A stretch of 21,819 nucleotides of DNA, from positions 1 to 21,819 of IMG/VR virus record IMGVR_UViG_3300021961_008141. One strand, given 5' to 3'. Below, in pieces: positions 1 through 3,791 of this stretch. Below the pieces are notes generated by a model. The model was not told where the DNA came from and ran no database searches. It saw nothing but the letters and a program-made list of their open reading frames with translations. Source of the stretch: a virus. Position 1 is the first letter of the stretch. Each line of letters begins with the position of its first letter. The translations under genes were made by a program, and so were the position numbers.

Positions 1-6
1 AGTGGC

Positions 7-35
7 GTGACAGAATACTCATTCTGTCTTATAAT
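7..35 (+). promoter_or_regulatory. sigma-70-like promoter upstream of tRNA-Gly
   Basis: A -35 box GTGACA (7-12, five of six consensus bases) is separated by 17 nt from a perfect -10 box TATAAT (30-35). It points to transcription starting near position 42, ahead of tRNA-Gly. The spacer holds an inverted repeat, GACAGAA / TTCTGTC (9-15 and 22-28), overlapping the -35 box, which could be an operator or only a chance dyad. Early genes of T4-like cyanophages use host sigma-70-type promoters, so the inference is reasonable but unproven. Confidence 0.55.
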
Positions 36-57
36 CCCTTCCGTGTGAAAGTGTGTC

Positions 58-73
58 GGGGGAGAAATCCCCC
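58..73 (+). other. GNRA-capped hairpin before tRNA-Gly
   Basis: GGGGGA (58-63) pairs with TCCCCC (68-73) around a GAAA tetraloop. It ends 7 nt before tRNA-Gly. No T-run follows, so it is not a normal terminator; it may stabilise or help process the tRNA precursor. Confidence 0.5.
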
Positions 74-80
74 ACCATTT

Positions 81-152
81 GCGGAATTAATTCAGTGGTA
101 GAATGTCAGCCTTCCAAGCTGAACGTCAGGGGTTCGAATCCCCTATTCCGCT
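81..152 (+). tRNA. tRNA-Gly (anticodon UCC)
   Basis: A full cloverleaf is visible. The acceptor stem GCGGAAT pairs with ATTCCGC (81-87/145-151), with discriminator T152. The D-stem is ATTC/GAAT. The anticodon stem TCAGC/GCTGA has loop CTTCCAA, giving anticodon TCC at 113-115. The T-arm is AGGGG-TTCGAAT-CCCCT. No CCA is encoded. The tRNA reads GGA and, by wobble, GGG codons, which suits an AT-richer phage. A hairpin lies on each side (58-73 and 154-171). Confidence 0.97.
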
Positions 153-153
153 T

Positions 154-171
154 CGGGAATCCGAATTCCCG
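154..171 (+). other. Hairpin immediately after tRNA-Gly
   Basis: CGGGAAT (154-160) pairs with ATTCCCG (165-171) around loop CCGA, starting two bases after the tRNA. Only TTTG follows, so it is a weak terminator at best. A role in 3' maturation or transcript stability is possible. Confidence 0.5.
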
Positions 172-307
172 TTTGTTGTACAACACTCTAAATAACCGAG
201 TGATGAAGCCTCAACTACTCGCCGATTCACGAAGTAACAACGGAGACAAGTCGAGTCTCTTATCATCCGCAGGTAAAACTCTGCGAGAAAATACTGAGGT
301 ATCTAAA
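172..307 (+). promoter_or_regulatory. Structured 5' leader of the beta-barrel gene
   Basis: There is no convincing gene between tRNA-Gly and the start at 308. Three short dyads are visible: CGAGT/ACTCG (197-201/217-221), GAGAC/GTCTC (243-247/255-259) and CGCAG/CTGCG (268-272/281-285). A GAGG Shine-Dalgarno-like sequence (296-299) precedes the ATG. The frame of the following gene stays open back to position 53, across the tRNA, which I take as chance. The leader may be regulatory; I do not recognise a known RNA family. Confidence 0.3.
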
Positions 308-664
308 ATGATTAAATCTACTATTGCAGCTCTTGCAGCTGCTCCCCTTTTCGCTGGTGCTGCAATGGCAGGACCTTATGTAAATGTGGAAACCAATAGC
401 GGTTTTTATGGAAATGATTATCGTGGAAGCACGACCGATGTCCATGCAGGATATGAGGGTGAAAGTGGTGATGCTAAGTGGTATGTCCAAGGGGGTCCTA
501 CTCTCGTGAGTCCAGATTCTGGTGCAACCGAAACCGAGCTCGGTGTTAAGGTTGGCGGCAGTATTGCTGTTGCTGAAAATGTCGATCTCTATGGTCGCGT
601 TTCTCTGATCACTGGATCTGAGAATACCTACAAAACTAAAGTAGGTGTGAAGTATCGGTTCTGA
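308..664 (+). CDS. Small secreted outer-membrane beta-barrel-like protein
   Basis: This 118-residue protein has a clear Sec signal peptide: MIKS, then an Ala-rich hydrophobic stretch, with likely cleavage after AMA at residue 21. The mature part (about 97 residues) alternates polar and hydrophobic residues in five or six probable strands separated by Gly/Ser/Asp turns. It ends in YRF; a C-terminal aromatic residue is the classic signal recognised by the BAM outer-membrane insertion machinery. The ATG at 308 is chosen because the signal peptide begins there and GAGG lies 8 nt upstream; upstream in-frame codons run through the tRNA. A strong terminator follows. It could be inserted into the host outer membrane, for example to alter permeability or block superinfection. 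The exact family is not recognised. Confidence 0.75.
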   Translation: MIKSTIAALAAAPLFAGAAMAGPYVNVETNSGFYGNDYRGSTTDVHAGYEGESGDAKWYVQGGPTLVSPDSGATETELGVKVGGSIAVAENVDLYGRVSLITGSENTYKTKVGVKYRF

Positions 665-680
665 TATCTGATCGCATATT

Positions 681-705
681 GGGGGGAATTCCCCCCTTTA
701 ATTTT
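681..705 (+). terminator. Rho-independent terminator after beta-barrel gene
   Basis: Six G (681-686), AATT, six C (691-696), then a T-rich tract. It lies 17 nt after the stop codon at 664 and ends the tRNA-Gly/beta-barrel transcription unit. Confidence 0.85.
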
Positions 706-728
706 CTTATACTAAAAAATCTTTTGAT

Positions 729-893
729 ATGAAAATCAATCTTTGGTATTGTAACGTATTAAATCTGTGGCGTTGGTCAATTACCGATAATCATCGTCCC
801 ATCTGTAAGCAAGAAACTGGACAAAACTCAGATCTTCAAGATGCTATGAGTGATATTGAAAAAACTGTAAAATGTATGAAGAGTAAATTTTGA
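729..893 (+). CDS. Small cyanophage-type hypothetical protein
   Basis: This 54-residue protein starts MKINLWYCNVLNLWRW and contains ITDNHRPICKQETG followed by a probable amphipathic helix (DLQDAMSDIEKTVKCM). The Trp-rich start followed by a 'D..RP....ESG' segment resembles a short unknown protein I associate with T4-like cyanophage genomes, recalled from memory. No function can be assigned. It has no signal peptide or membrane span. Its ribosome-binding site is weak. The degenerate tRNA-Val-like element begins 7 nt after its stop. Confidence 0.65.
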   Translation: MKINLWYCNVLNLWRWSITDNHRPICKQETGQNSDLQDAMSDIEKTVKCMKSKF

Positions 894-900
894 TTTTATT

Positions 901-973
901 GCCCGATGACCCAGCAAGTGAAGGGACCTGATTTACACTCAGACATCGACGGGAGCGTTACCTGTATCGGGCA
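901..973 (+). tRNA. Degenerate tRNA-Val(UAC)-like cloverleaf
   Basis: All four stems have tRNA geometry. The acceptor GCCCGAT/ATCGGGC (901-907/966-972) is perfect over 7 bp. Two bases separate it from the D-stem CCC/GGG (910-912/923-925). The anticodon stem CCTGA/TCAGA has one end mismatch and the Val-like loop TTTACAC, anticodon TAC at 934-936. A 5-nt variable region and a 5-bp T-stem ACGGG/CCTGT with a 7-nt loop follow. The tertiary-contact bases are lost: position 8 is G rather than U, the D-loop has no GG pair, and the T-loop is AGCGTTA instead of TTCRANN. It may be a pseudo-tRNA, a tRNA mimic, or a divergent functional tRNA. No CCA is encoded. Confidence 0.6.
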
Positions 974-979
974 TTTTAT

Positions 980-991
980 GTAATAAATAAG
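980..991 (+). promoter_or_regulatory. Possible late promoter
   Basis: GTAATAAATAAG resembles the T4-type late promoter core (TATAAATA-like) and lies about 35 nt before the zinc-ribbon gene at 1024. The AT-rich background makes chance matches common. Confidence 0.3.
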
Positions 992-1023
992 TAAAAACTG
1001 AAAATGATCTTGTAATATAAAAA

Positions 1024-1281
1024 ATGGATAATATTAAAATTAGGTGCCGTTCCTGCGGCAAAGAATTGGAAGGAAATCGAAACAAGACAGTAACTTGTGG
1101 ATGTCCGAATATGACAACAATTTGTGCAGATAAGATATCGGCACTTGACCTATCAAATGTCATCATGTTAAACTCTTATAGTGCCAAAAACAAGAAAGGT
1201 GTTCTTACTAACGAAGATCTCGCTTTTCAAGAATCGAGGCGCCAACGAAAAGTAAGAAAATTGGACTTTGAAGTCCGATAA
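1024..1281 (+). CDS. Small zinc-ribbon protein
   Basis: This 85-residue protein has an N-terminal CxxC (C8, C11) and a CGC pair (C25, C27) separated by a Gly/Asn-rich turn, consistent with a zinc-ribbon knuckle. A further Cys lies at 34. The C-terminal third is basic (ESRRQRKVRKLDFEVR), which could contact nucleic acid or another protein. No catalytic motif is seen. The type fits the small cyanophage unknowns. The stop codon lies 3 nt before tRNA-Ser, and the last codons can form a hairpin (1261-1278), so the mRNA and tRNA are probably separated by processing. Confidence 0.75.
   Translation: MDNIKIRCRSCGKELEGNRNKTVTCGCPNMTTICADKISALDLSNVIMLNSYSAKNKKGVLTNEDLAFQESRRQRKVRKLDFEVR
1261..1278 (+). 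other. Hairpin just before tRNA-Ser
   Basis: TTGGACT (1261-1267) pairs with AGTCCGA (1272-1278, one G-T pair) around TTGA. It lies within the last codons of the zinc-ribbon gene and ends 6 nt before tRNA-Ser. Confidence 0.4.
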
Positions 1282-1284
1282 TAT

Positions 1285-1371
1285 GGAGAGTCAATCCGAT
1301 TGGTGACGGAACCGCTCTTGAAAAGCGTTGAGGTGTTAAAGCCCTTGGGCGTTCGACTCGCCCACTCTCCG
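1285..1371 (+). tRNA. tRNA-Ser (anticodon UGA)
   Basis: This is an 87-nt class II tRNA. The acceptor GGAGAGT/ACTCTCC (1285-1291/1364-1370) has discriminator G1371, the usual serine identity base. The anticodon loop CTTGAAA gives TGA at 1319-1321 for UCA codons. The long variable arm GTTGAGGTGTTAAAGC fits Ser. The T-arm is GGGCG-TTCGACT-CGCCC. No CCA is encoded. It begins 4 nt after the zinc-ribbon stop and is followed directly by an AT-rich hairpin. Confidence 0.95.
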
Positions 1372-1412
1372 TTTAGTATATGTTTGTATATCAATACATA
1401 TGCTTTACTAAA
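1372..1412 (+). other. AT-rich imperfect hairpin after tRNA-Ser
   Basis: TTTAGTATATGT (1372-1383) pairs with ACATAT...TACTAAA (1396-1401 and 1406-1412), with a bulge. It starts immediately after the discriminator base and runs into an A-rich tract. A terminator on the complementary strand or a tRNA 3' processing structure is possible. Confidence 0.4.
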
Positions 1413-1416
1413 AAAA

Positions 1417-1441
1417 CAGTTATTATAACTATTAATAACTG
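1417..1441 (+). promoter_or_regulatory. 9-bp inverted repeat upstream of gene 1459
   Basis: CAGTTATTA (1417-1425) and TAATAACTG (1433-1441) are perfect inverted repeats around TAACTAT. They lie 17 nt before the ATG at 1459, overlapping the expected leader. This could be an operator or an mRNA hairpin; no T-run follows. Confidence 0.4.
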
Positions 1442-1458
1442 ACTAATGCAGGATACTT

Positions 1459-1608
1459 ATGGATCAACACACTTATGATAATTGGGTGAAGATCAAAAAG
1501 ACTTTCGAACAGTCTGGGAACACATCCAATATGTTTTACAAAAGAGCTTGCGCTATCGTAAGTGGAAAACCTGACCCTCTAGCAAGAATGCTTGGCGATG
1601 AAAAGTAG
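1459..1608 (+). CDS. Small cyanophage-type protein (MDQHTYDNW)
   Basis: This 49-residue soluble protein starts MDQHTYDNWVKIKKTFEQSG and ends in KPDPLARMLGDEK, mostly helical by inspection. An N-terminal 'HTYDNWVK.K..FE.SG' segment and a C-terminal 'GKPDPL' look like a short protein I recall as frequent in T4-like cyanophages; the function is unknown. An AGGA sequence lies 6 nt upstream. The gene heads a chain of overlapping small genes running to 2749, the first junction being an 11-nt overlap with the next gene. Confidence 0.75.
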   Translation: MDQHTYDNWVKIKKTFEQSGNTSNMFYKRACAIVSGKPDPLARMLGDEK

Positions 1609-1798
1609 TGATGAACTGATAACTCGTGAAGAATGTCAGGAGATGATCGATGCAGCAATACGACGACACAACCGTAATGCTTCTATCATTAGTATGTGCG
1701 TCGGTTGGGTGGTTCTTGCTTTATTTGCTGAGGGACTACTAAGACTTGTCGGAGTTATACCACCTATACTGCCATGGATGGACATTGCCTTGAAATAA
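1598..1798 (+). CDS. Small single-span membrane protein
   Basis: This 66-residue protein has an acidic N-terminal helix (residues about 4-24, MKSSDELITREECQEMIDAA), a basic RRHNR segment, then one hydrophobic span (about ISMCVGWVVLALFAEGLL) followed by a short hydrophobic tail. The positive charges before the span favour an N-in orientation. ATG 1598 is preferred over the in-frame TTG at 1592. It overlaps both neighbours, indicating translational coupling. The family is unrecognised; it may act in the host inner membrane or thylakoid, or serve lysis or exclusion, but nothing here decides. Confidence 0.65.
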   Translation: MKSSDELITREECQEMIDAAIRRHNRNASIISMCVGWVVLALFAEGLLRLVGVIPPILPWMDIALK

Positions 1799-1959
1799 TT
1801 GGTATAGTTTTCTTACTCATCTTTGCTTCTACGATGTTCTATCAGGGCACAATGATAATGAAGGGTAAGCGCGGTTACATTCATATGGACCGCGAGAAAC
1901 AAAAACTAGATGATATGAGAAAACGAATAGAGGAGATGATGAAAGAAAATGACGACTGA
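1774..1959 (+). CDS. Small membrane-anchored helical protein
   Basis: This 61-residue protein has an N-terminal hydrophobic span (about LEIIGIVFLLIFASTMFY), then a charged helix likely to form a coiled coil (REKQKLDDMRKRIEEMMKEND). It overlaps the previous gene by 25 nt and the next by 11 nt. A short membrane anchor plus cytoplasmic coiled coil resembles the general plan of spanin-like or inhibitor peptides, but no specific family is recognised. Start at ATG 1774. Confidence 0.6.
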   Translation: MDGHCLEIIGIVFLLIFASTMFYQGTMIMKGKRGYIHMDREKQKLDDMRKRIEEMMKENDD

Positions 1960-2071
1960 AGAATGGTTTATTTTTGTTGAGTTTTTTTCACATATGCTCT
2001 ATATGTTTGTTGCATTTATGTGTGGACTTGTGCTTGGATACATAATAGGATTTCGTAATGGAGGTATGTAA
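1949..2071 (+). CDS. Tiny membrane peptide (40 residues)
   Basis: MTTEEWFIFVEFFSHMLYMF begins a peptide that is almost entirely hydrophobic up to GFRNGGM. One membrane span with small-residue packing (CGLVLGYIIGF) is likely. It starts inside the end of the previous gene and its stop codon overlaps the next ATG (TAATG). No family is recognised. Consistent coupling with its neighbours is the main support for it being a gene. Confidence 0.5.
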   Translation: MTTEEWFIFVEFFSHMLYMFVAFMCGLVLGYIIGFRNGGM

Positions 2072-2121
2072 TGCCTGGAGATAATGAAATCAAATCACCA
2101 GTAAACCCAATTTTTGATTAG
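2071..2121 (+). CDS. Possible 16-residue peptide
   Basis: A tiny ORF encodes MPGDNEIKSPVNPIFD. It is supported by a strong GGAGG ribosome-binding site (2061-2064 region) placed correctly for ATG 2071, and by junctions of 1-nt overlap upstream and 1-nt gap downstream. At this size it may merely couple translation to the next gene. No function is suggested. Confidence 0.4.
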   Translation: MPGDNEIKSPVNPIFD

Positions 2122-2122
2122 A

Positions 2123-2284
2123 ATGAATTTTACTAACGAGCAAACCGAACTTCTTATTGACGCTATTTGGAAGCGTCAGCATCACTTTATTGCTGGAGAT
2201 AGAAGGTATCGTGAGTATGGAGATCTTCTAGAAATTCTTGAAGCATCTTTACCTTATAAGTACACAAGAGATGAATTTAAGTAA
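2123..2284 (+). CDS. Small soluble hypothetical protein
   Basis: This 53-residue protein, MNFTNEQTELLIDAIWKRQ..., is predicted mostly helical with a charged middle (AGDRRYREYGDLLEILEASL). Its composition resembles other short cyanophage unknowns; no motif identifies a function. It sits in the overlapping small-gene chain, and its stop codon abuts the next ATG directly. Confidence 0.6.
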   Translation: MNFTNEQTELLIDAIWKRQHHFIAGDRRYREYGDLLEILEASLPYKYTRDEFK

Positions 2285-2419
2285 ATGGAACATATGTTAG
2301 GAAAAGCACTCATTATAGTGGCAATACCCTTTGTAATCGCTACACTATATTTTGGTTCTAAGAAGGGGCACTATTATGAATCGGAAAATTACAGAGGAAA
2401 TGGAACCGCACACTGGTAA
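2285..2419 (+). CDS. Tiny single-span membrane protein
   Basis: This 44-residue peptide has one span (about LGKALIIVAIPFVIATLYFG), a basic KK after it, and a polar tail ending GTAHW. It overlaps the next gene by 44 nt in another frame. The immediate abutment to the previous stop and the clear hydrophobic segment support it; the family is unknown. Confidence 0.5.
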   Translation: MEHMLGKALIIVAIPFVIATLYFGSKKGHYYESENYRGNGTAHW

Positions 2420-2624
2420 GTGTTGGGATTTTGTAATGTCATCCTTTGCAAGAAGTTATGGTATAGAACGAGTTTTTAATACTGAAAACTTTCATTGGAT
2501 GGCATTGCAGTGGTGTGATGATAATAATTACACCTGCAATATTCATTTGGATGATCTAACAAAAGTAGACGCTTATTTTAGAAGGTATTACGAAGAATGG
2601 GACACTTCGCATCAGCAGTATTAA
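2376..2624 (+). CDS. Hypothetical protein, 82 residues
   Basis: The protein begins MNRKITEEMEPHTGKCWDFV and contains several aromatic residues and an acidic C-terminal helix (DDLTKVDAYFRRYYEEWD). An AAGGGG Shine-Dalgarno-like sequence precedes ATG 2376, so this start is preferred to the in-frame TTG at 2352. There is no transmembrane segment or recognisable domain. It overlaps the membrane peptide upstream and the next small gene downstream. Confidence 0.65.
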   Translation: MNRKITEEMEPHTGKCWDFVMSSFARSYGIERVFNTENFHWMALQWCDDNNYTCNIHLDDLTKVDAYFRRYYEEWDTSHQQY

Positions 2625-2749
2625 ACAATAATATTGCCTTGGCATTCATTTGCTATGCTCTTGTTTTTGTGCCTATCCTAGGAATATGGGCAGTTCATAA
2701 ATACAACTGGCAACACTGGGCACCGTTTGACAAGGGGCACAAGAAGTAG
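2597..2749 (+). CDS. Small single-span membrane protein (50 residues)
   Basis: MGHFASAVLNNNIALAF leads into one hydrophobic span (about IALAFICYALVFVPILGIWAV), followed by a Trp/His-rich polar tail, HKYNWQHWAPFDKGHKK. The ATG lies within the end of the preceding gene in another frame. It closes the small-gene chain before the tRNA-Pro leader. Its size is typical of small photosystem or lysis-related peptides, but no homology is recognised. Confidence 0.55.
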   Translation: MGHFASAVLNNNIALAFICYALVFVPILGIWAVHKYNWQHWAPFDKGHKK

Positions 2750-2762
2750 TATAATTAGTTCT

Positions 2763-2785
2763 GTTGGGAGGCAAGACCTCTCAAC
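2763..2785 (+). other. Hairpin immediately before tRNA-Pro
   Basis: GTTGGGAGG (2763-2771) pairs with CCTCTCAAC (2777-2785), nine pairs including one G-T, around loop CAAGA. It ends 4 nt before the tRNA. No T-run follows. Confidence 0.5.
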
Positions 2786-2789
2786 GCAA

Positions 2790-2864
2790 CGGGGTGTAGC
2801 TCAGCTTGGATAGAGCGCTGCTTTTGGGAAGCAGAAGTCGCAGATTCGAATTCTGTCACCCCGA
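2790..2864 (+). tRNA. tRNA-Pro (anticodon UGG)
   Basis: The acceptor CGGGGTG/CACCCCG (2790-2796/2857-2863) starts with the C1-G72 pair typical of bacterial tRNA-Pro. The anticodon stem CTGCT/AGCAG has loop TTTGGGA, giving TGG at 2825-2827. The T-arm is GCAGA-TTCGAAT-TCTGT, and the discriminator is A2864. No CCA is encoded. The tRNA reads CCA and other proline codons by wobble. Hairpins flank it at 2763-2785 and 2867-2884. Confidence 0.97.
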
Positions 2865-2866
2865 TC

Positions 2867-2884
2867 GCCAGTTCTCAAACTGGC
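2867..2884 (+). other. Hairpin immediately after tRNA-Pro
   Basis: GCCAGTT (2867-2873) pairs with AACTGGC (2878-2884) around CTCA, beginning three bases after the tRNA. It lacks a T-run and is a possible processing or stability element. Confidence 0.5.
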
Positions 2885-2893
2885 ACTCTCACC

Positions 2894-2922
2894 TTGACTA
2901 TATACAGTCAAACACTTATAAT
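2894..2922 (+). promoter_or_regulatory. Strong sigma-70-like promoter with spacer dyad
   Basis: TTGACT (2894-2899), a 17-nt spacer and TATAAT (2917-2922) form a near-consensus promoter about 25 nt before the gene at 2946. An inverted repeat TTGACT/AGTCAA (2894-2899/2906-2911) with a 6-nt centre overlaps the -35 box and spacer, suggesting possible repressor binding. Confidence 0.65.
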
Positions 2923-2945
2923 AATAAGGTATTCAACACACAACA

Positions 2946-3161
2946 ATGTCTCTGATCGAAAAATTCAAGAAGGATGTTAGCACTTTACGTTCTGCTGCTG
3001 ACGGGGATATCTACCTTGATGTAAAGAGTCCAAAACTTTATAAGAAAGTTCGTCGCTATTATGAAAATGAGGGCGTCGTGTTTTCTGGAGATGTCCTTGA
3101 TGACTATGAAATGCTGATGGATTATCTCTATCAAGACCTTCAAACTATTGAGGTTGCATAA
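2946..3161 (+). CDS. Small cyanophage-type hypothetical protein
   Basis: This 71-residue soluble, mixed-charge protein starts MSLIEKFKKDVSTLRSAADG and continues with KSPKLYKKVRRYYENEGVVF and an acidic helix. No catalytic motif is visible. It is the first gene after the strongest promoter in the window and its stop overlaps the next ATG (TAATG), so the two are co-expressed, probably early. Function is unknown. Confidence 0.75.
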   Translation: MSLIEKFKKDVSTLRSAADGDIYLDVKSPKLYKKVRRYYENEGVVFSGDVLDDYEMLMDYLYQDLQTIEVA

Positions 3162-3406
3162 TGCAAGTTGTCAAAAAACCCACTGTTCTTATGGAGCGGT
3201 TTCCTTATCGTTATGTTCAGGTTGGTAAGTTGGAAATCAACGGAATGCCTGATTGTCGCATTCAAAAGGTAGACTCCTATACTGGACGCTACCGTGATAT
3301 GTATCTCTGTGATAATGAGATGCAACTTATGACTGCTATGGAAGACCACGATTACACTTGTTGGTTGGATCCTGATAATGTACCTGCTTATGTAAAGGAG
3401 GATTGA
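3161..3406 (+). CDS. Small hypothetical protein, 81 residues
   Basis: The protein contains MERFPYRYVQVGKLEINGMP, suggesting a small beta-rich fold, and an acidic C-terminus (WLDPDNVPAYVKED). There is no signal peptide or span. It is translationally coupled to the preceding gene by a 1-nt overlap. An AAGGAGG ribosome-binding site for the next gene lies in its last codons. The family is unrecognised. Confidence 0.75.
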   Translation: MQVVKKPTVLMERFPYRYVQVGKLEINGMPDCRIQKVDSYTGRYRDMYLCDNEMQLMTAMEDHDYTCWLDPDNVPAYVKED

Positions 3407-3409
3407 TTG

Positions 3410-3547
3410 ATGTTCATTTCAGAAAACGTAACAGTAACGATTATAGCATTATTGATTGCGTCGATTGGATGGTACTATCTTTATTTGCTATCTATCGAGG
3501 GTGCCTTCAGTGTCACCGACGATGACGAAGACACGGATGGTCTATAA
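3410..3547 (+). CDS. Tiny membrane protein with acidic tail
   Basis: This 45-residue protein has a strong AAGGAGG (3395-3401) before ATG 3410. It has one hydrophobic span (about VTVTIIALLIASIGWYYLYLL) and a very acidic C-terminus (SVTDDDEDTDGL). Nothing identifies a function. It is the last of the 2946-3547 operon; the next 240 bases hold no clear gene. Confidence 0.65.
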   Translation: MFISENVTVTIIALLIASIGWYYLYLLSIEGAFSVTDDDEDTDGL

Positions 3548-3738
3548 CAGTACTGGTGGAGTCATCCTCATTATGCCCGTGATGGAGACACGATAAAAAC
3601 CCTGGTCGGGATGGTCAAATGACCCTCGGAGTTTACTGCCTCTCTCAAGGGCAGTTGGTGCGGATGGGATAACTCCCGCCTGGTTTCCAATTTCCAGTCA
3701 AAGAATTGGTGGCGAGCCTGCAATACCTACAGAGAATT
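3548..3738 (+). ncRNA. Candidate structured RNA or leader before the glycan operon
   Basis: No convincing ORF is present. Local complementarity is dense: CGTG/CACG (3578-3581/3589-3592), GGTC/GACC (3613-3616/3621-3624), ACTGCC/GGCAGT (3635-3640/3650-3655), GGGA/TCCC (3666-3669/3674-3677), and a compound helix CGCC...CCAATT/AATTGG...GGCG (3677-3692/3704-3714). The block ends in a terminator at 3739. Structured RNAs such as the manA and wcaG motifs are reported from marine T4-like phages, the latter near sugar genes; I cannot match either consensus by eye. It could be a small RNA or a cis-acting element for the operon. Confidence 0.5.
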
Positions 3739-3765
3739 GAGAGGTTGCATAAACCTCTCTTTTTT
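3739..3765 (+). terminator. Rho-independent terminator before the glycan operon
   Basis: GAGAGGTT (3739-3746) pairs with AACCTCTC (3752-3759), loop GCATA, followed by six T. It ends the upstream transcript or RNA element before the 18-gene operon. Confidence 0.8.
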
Positions 3766-3773
3766 AGTATAAT
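3745..3773 (+). promoter_or_regulatory. Possible promoter overlapping the terminator
   Basis: A perfect TATAAT (3768-3773) lies 17 nt after a poor -35, TTGCAT (3745-3750), inside the terminator loop. The sequence TATAATAATAAA also resembles a late promoter. It lies about 20 nt before the first glycosyltransferase. Its class is undecided. Confidence 0.4.
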
Positions 3774-3791
3774 AATAAAAAAGCAATCCTT

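Noticed and set aside
1-80. A truncated tRNA upstream of tRNA-Gly
   Set aside because: The 9-28 dyad does not fit an anticodon arm followed by a T-arm, and the 58-73 hairpin has a GNRA loop rather than a T-loop; a promoter reading fits better.
53-307. In-frame extension of the barrel gene back to 53
   Set aside because: It translates through tRNA-Gly and its hairpins, while a perfect signal peptide begins at 308 with a nearby ribosome-binding site.
81-2864. tRNA genes as attachment sites of an integrated element
   Set aside because: No integrase and no repeated tRNA 3' end is visible; T4-like cyanophages are lytic and normally carry tRNAs.
3619-3672. 17-codon ORF (MTLGVYCLSQGQLVRMG) in the non-coding block
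   Set aside because: Too short, no clear ribosome-binding site, and it runs through predicted hairpins.
3548-3766. Group I intron or tmRNA
   Set aside because: No homing endonuclease or split gene is nearby, no intron core could be recognised, and no tRNA-like TTCGA arm is present.
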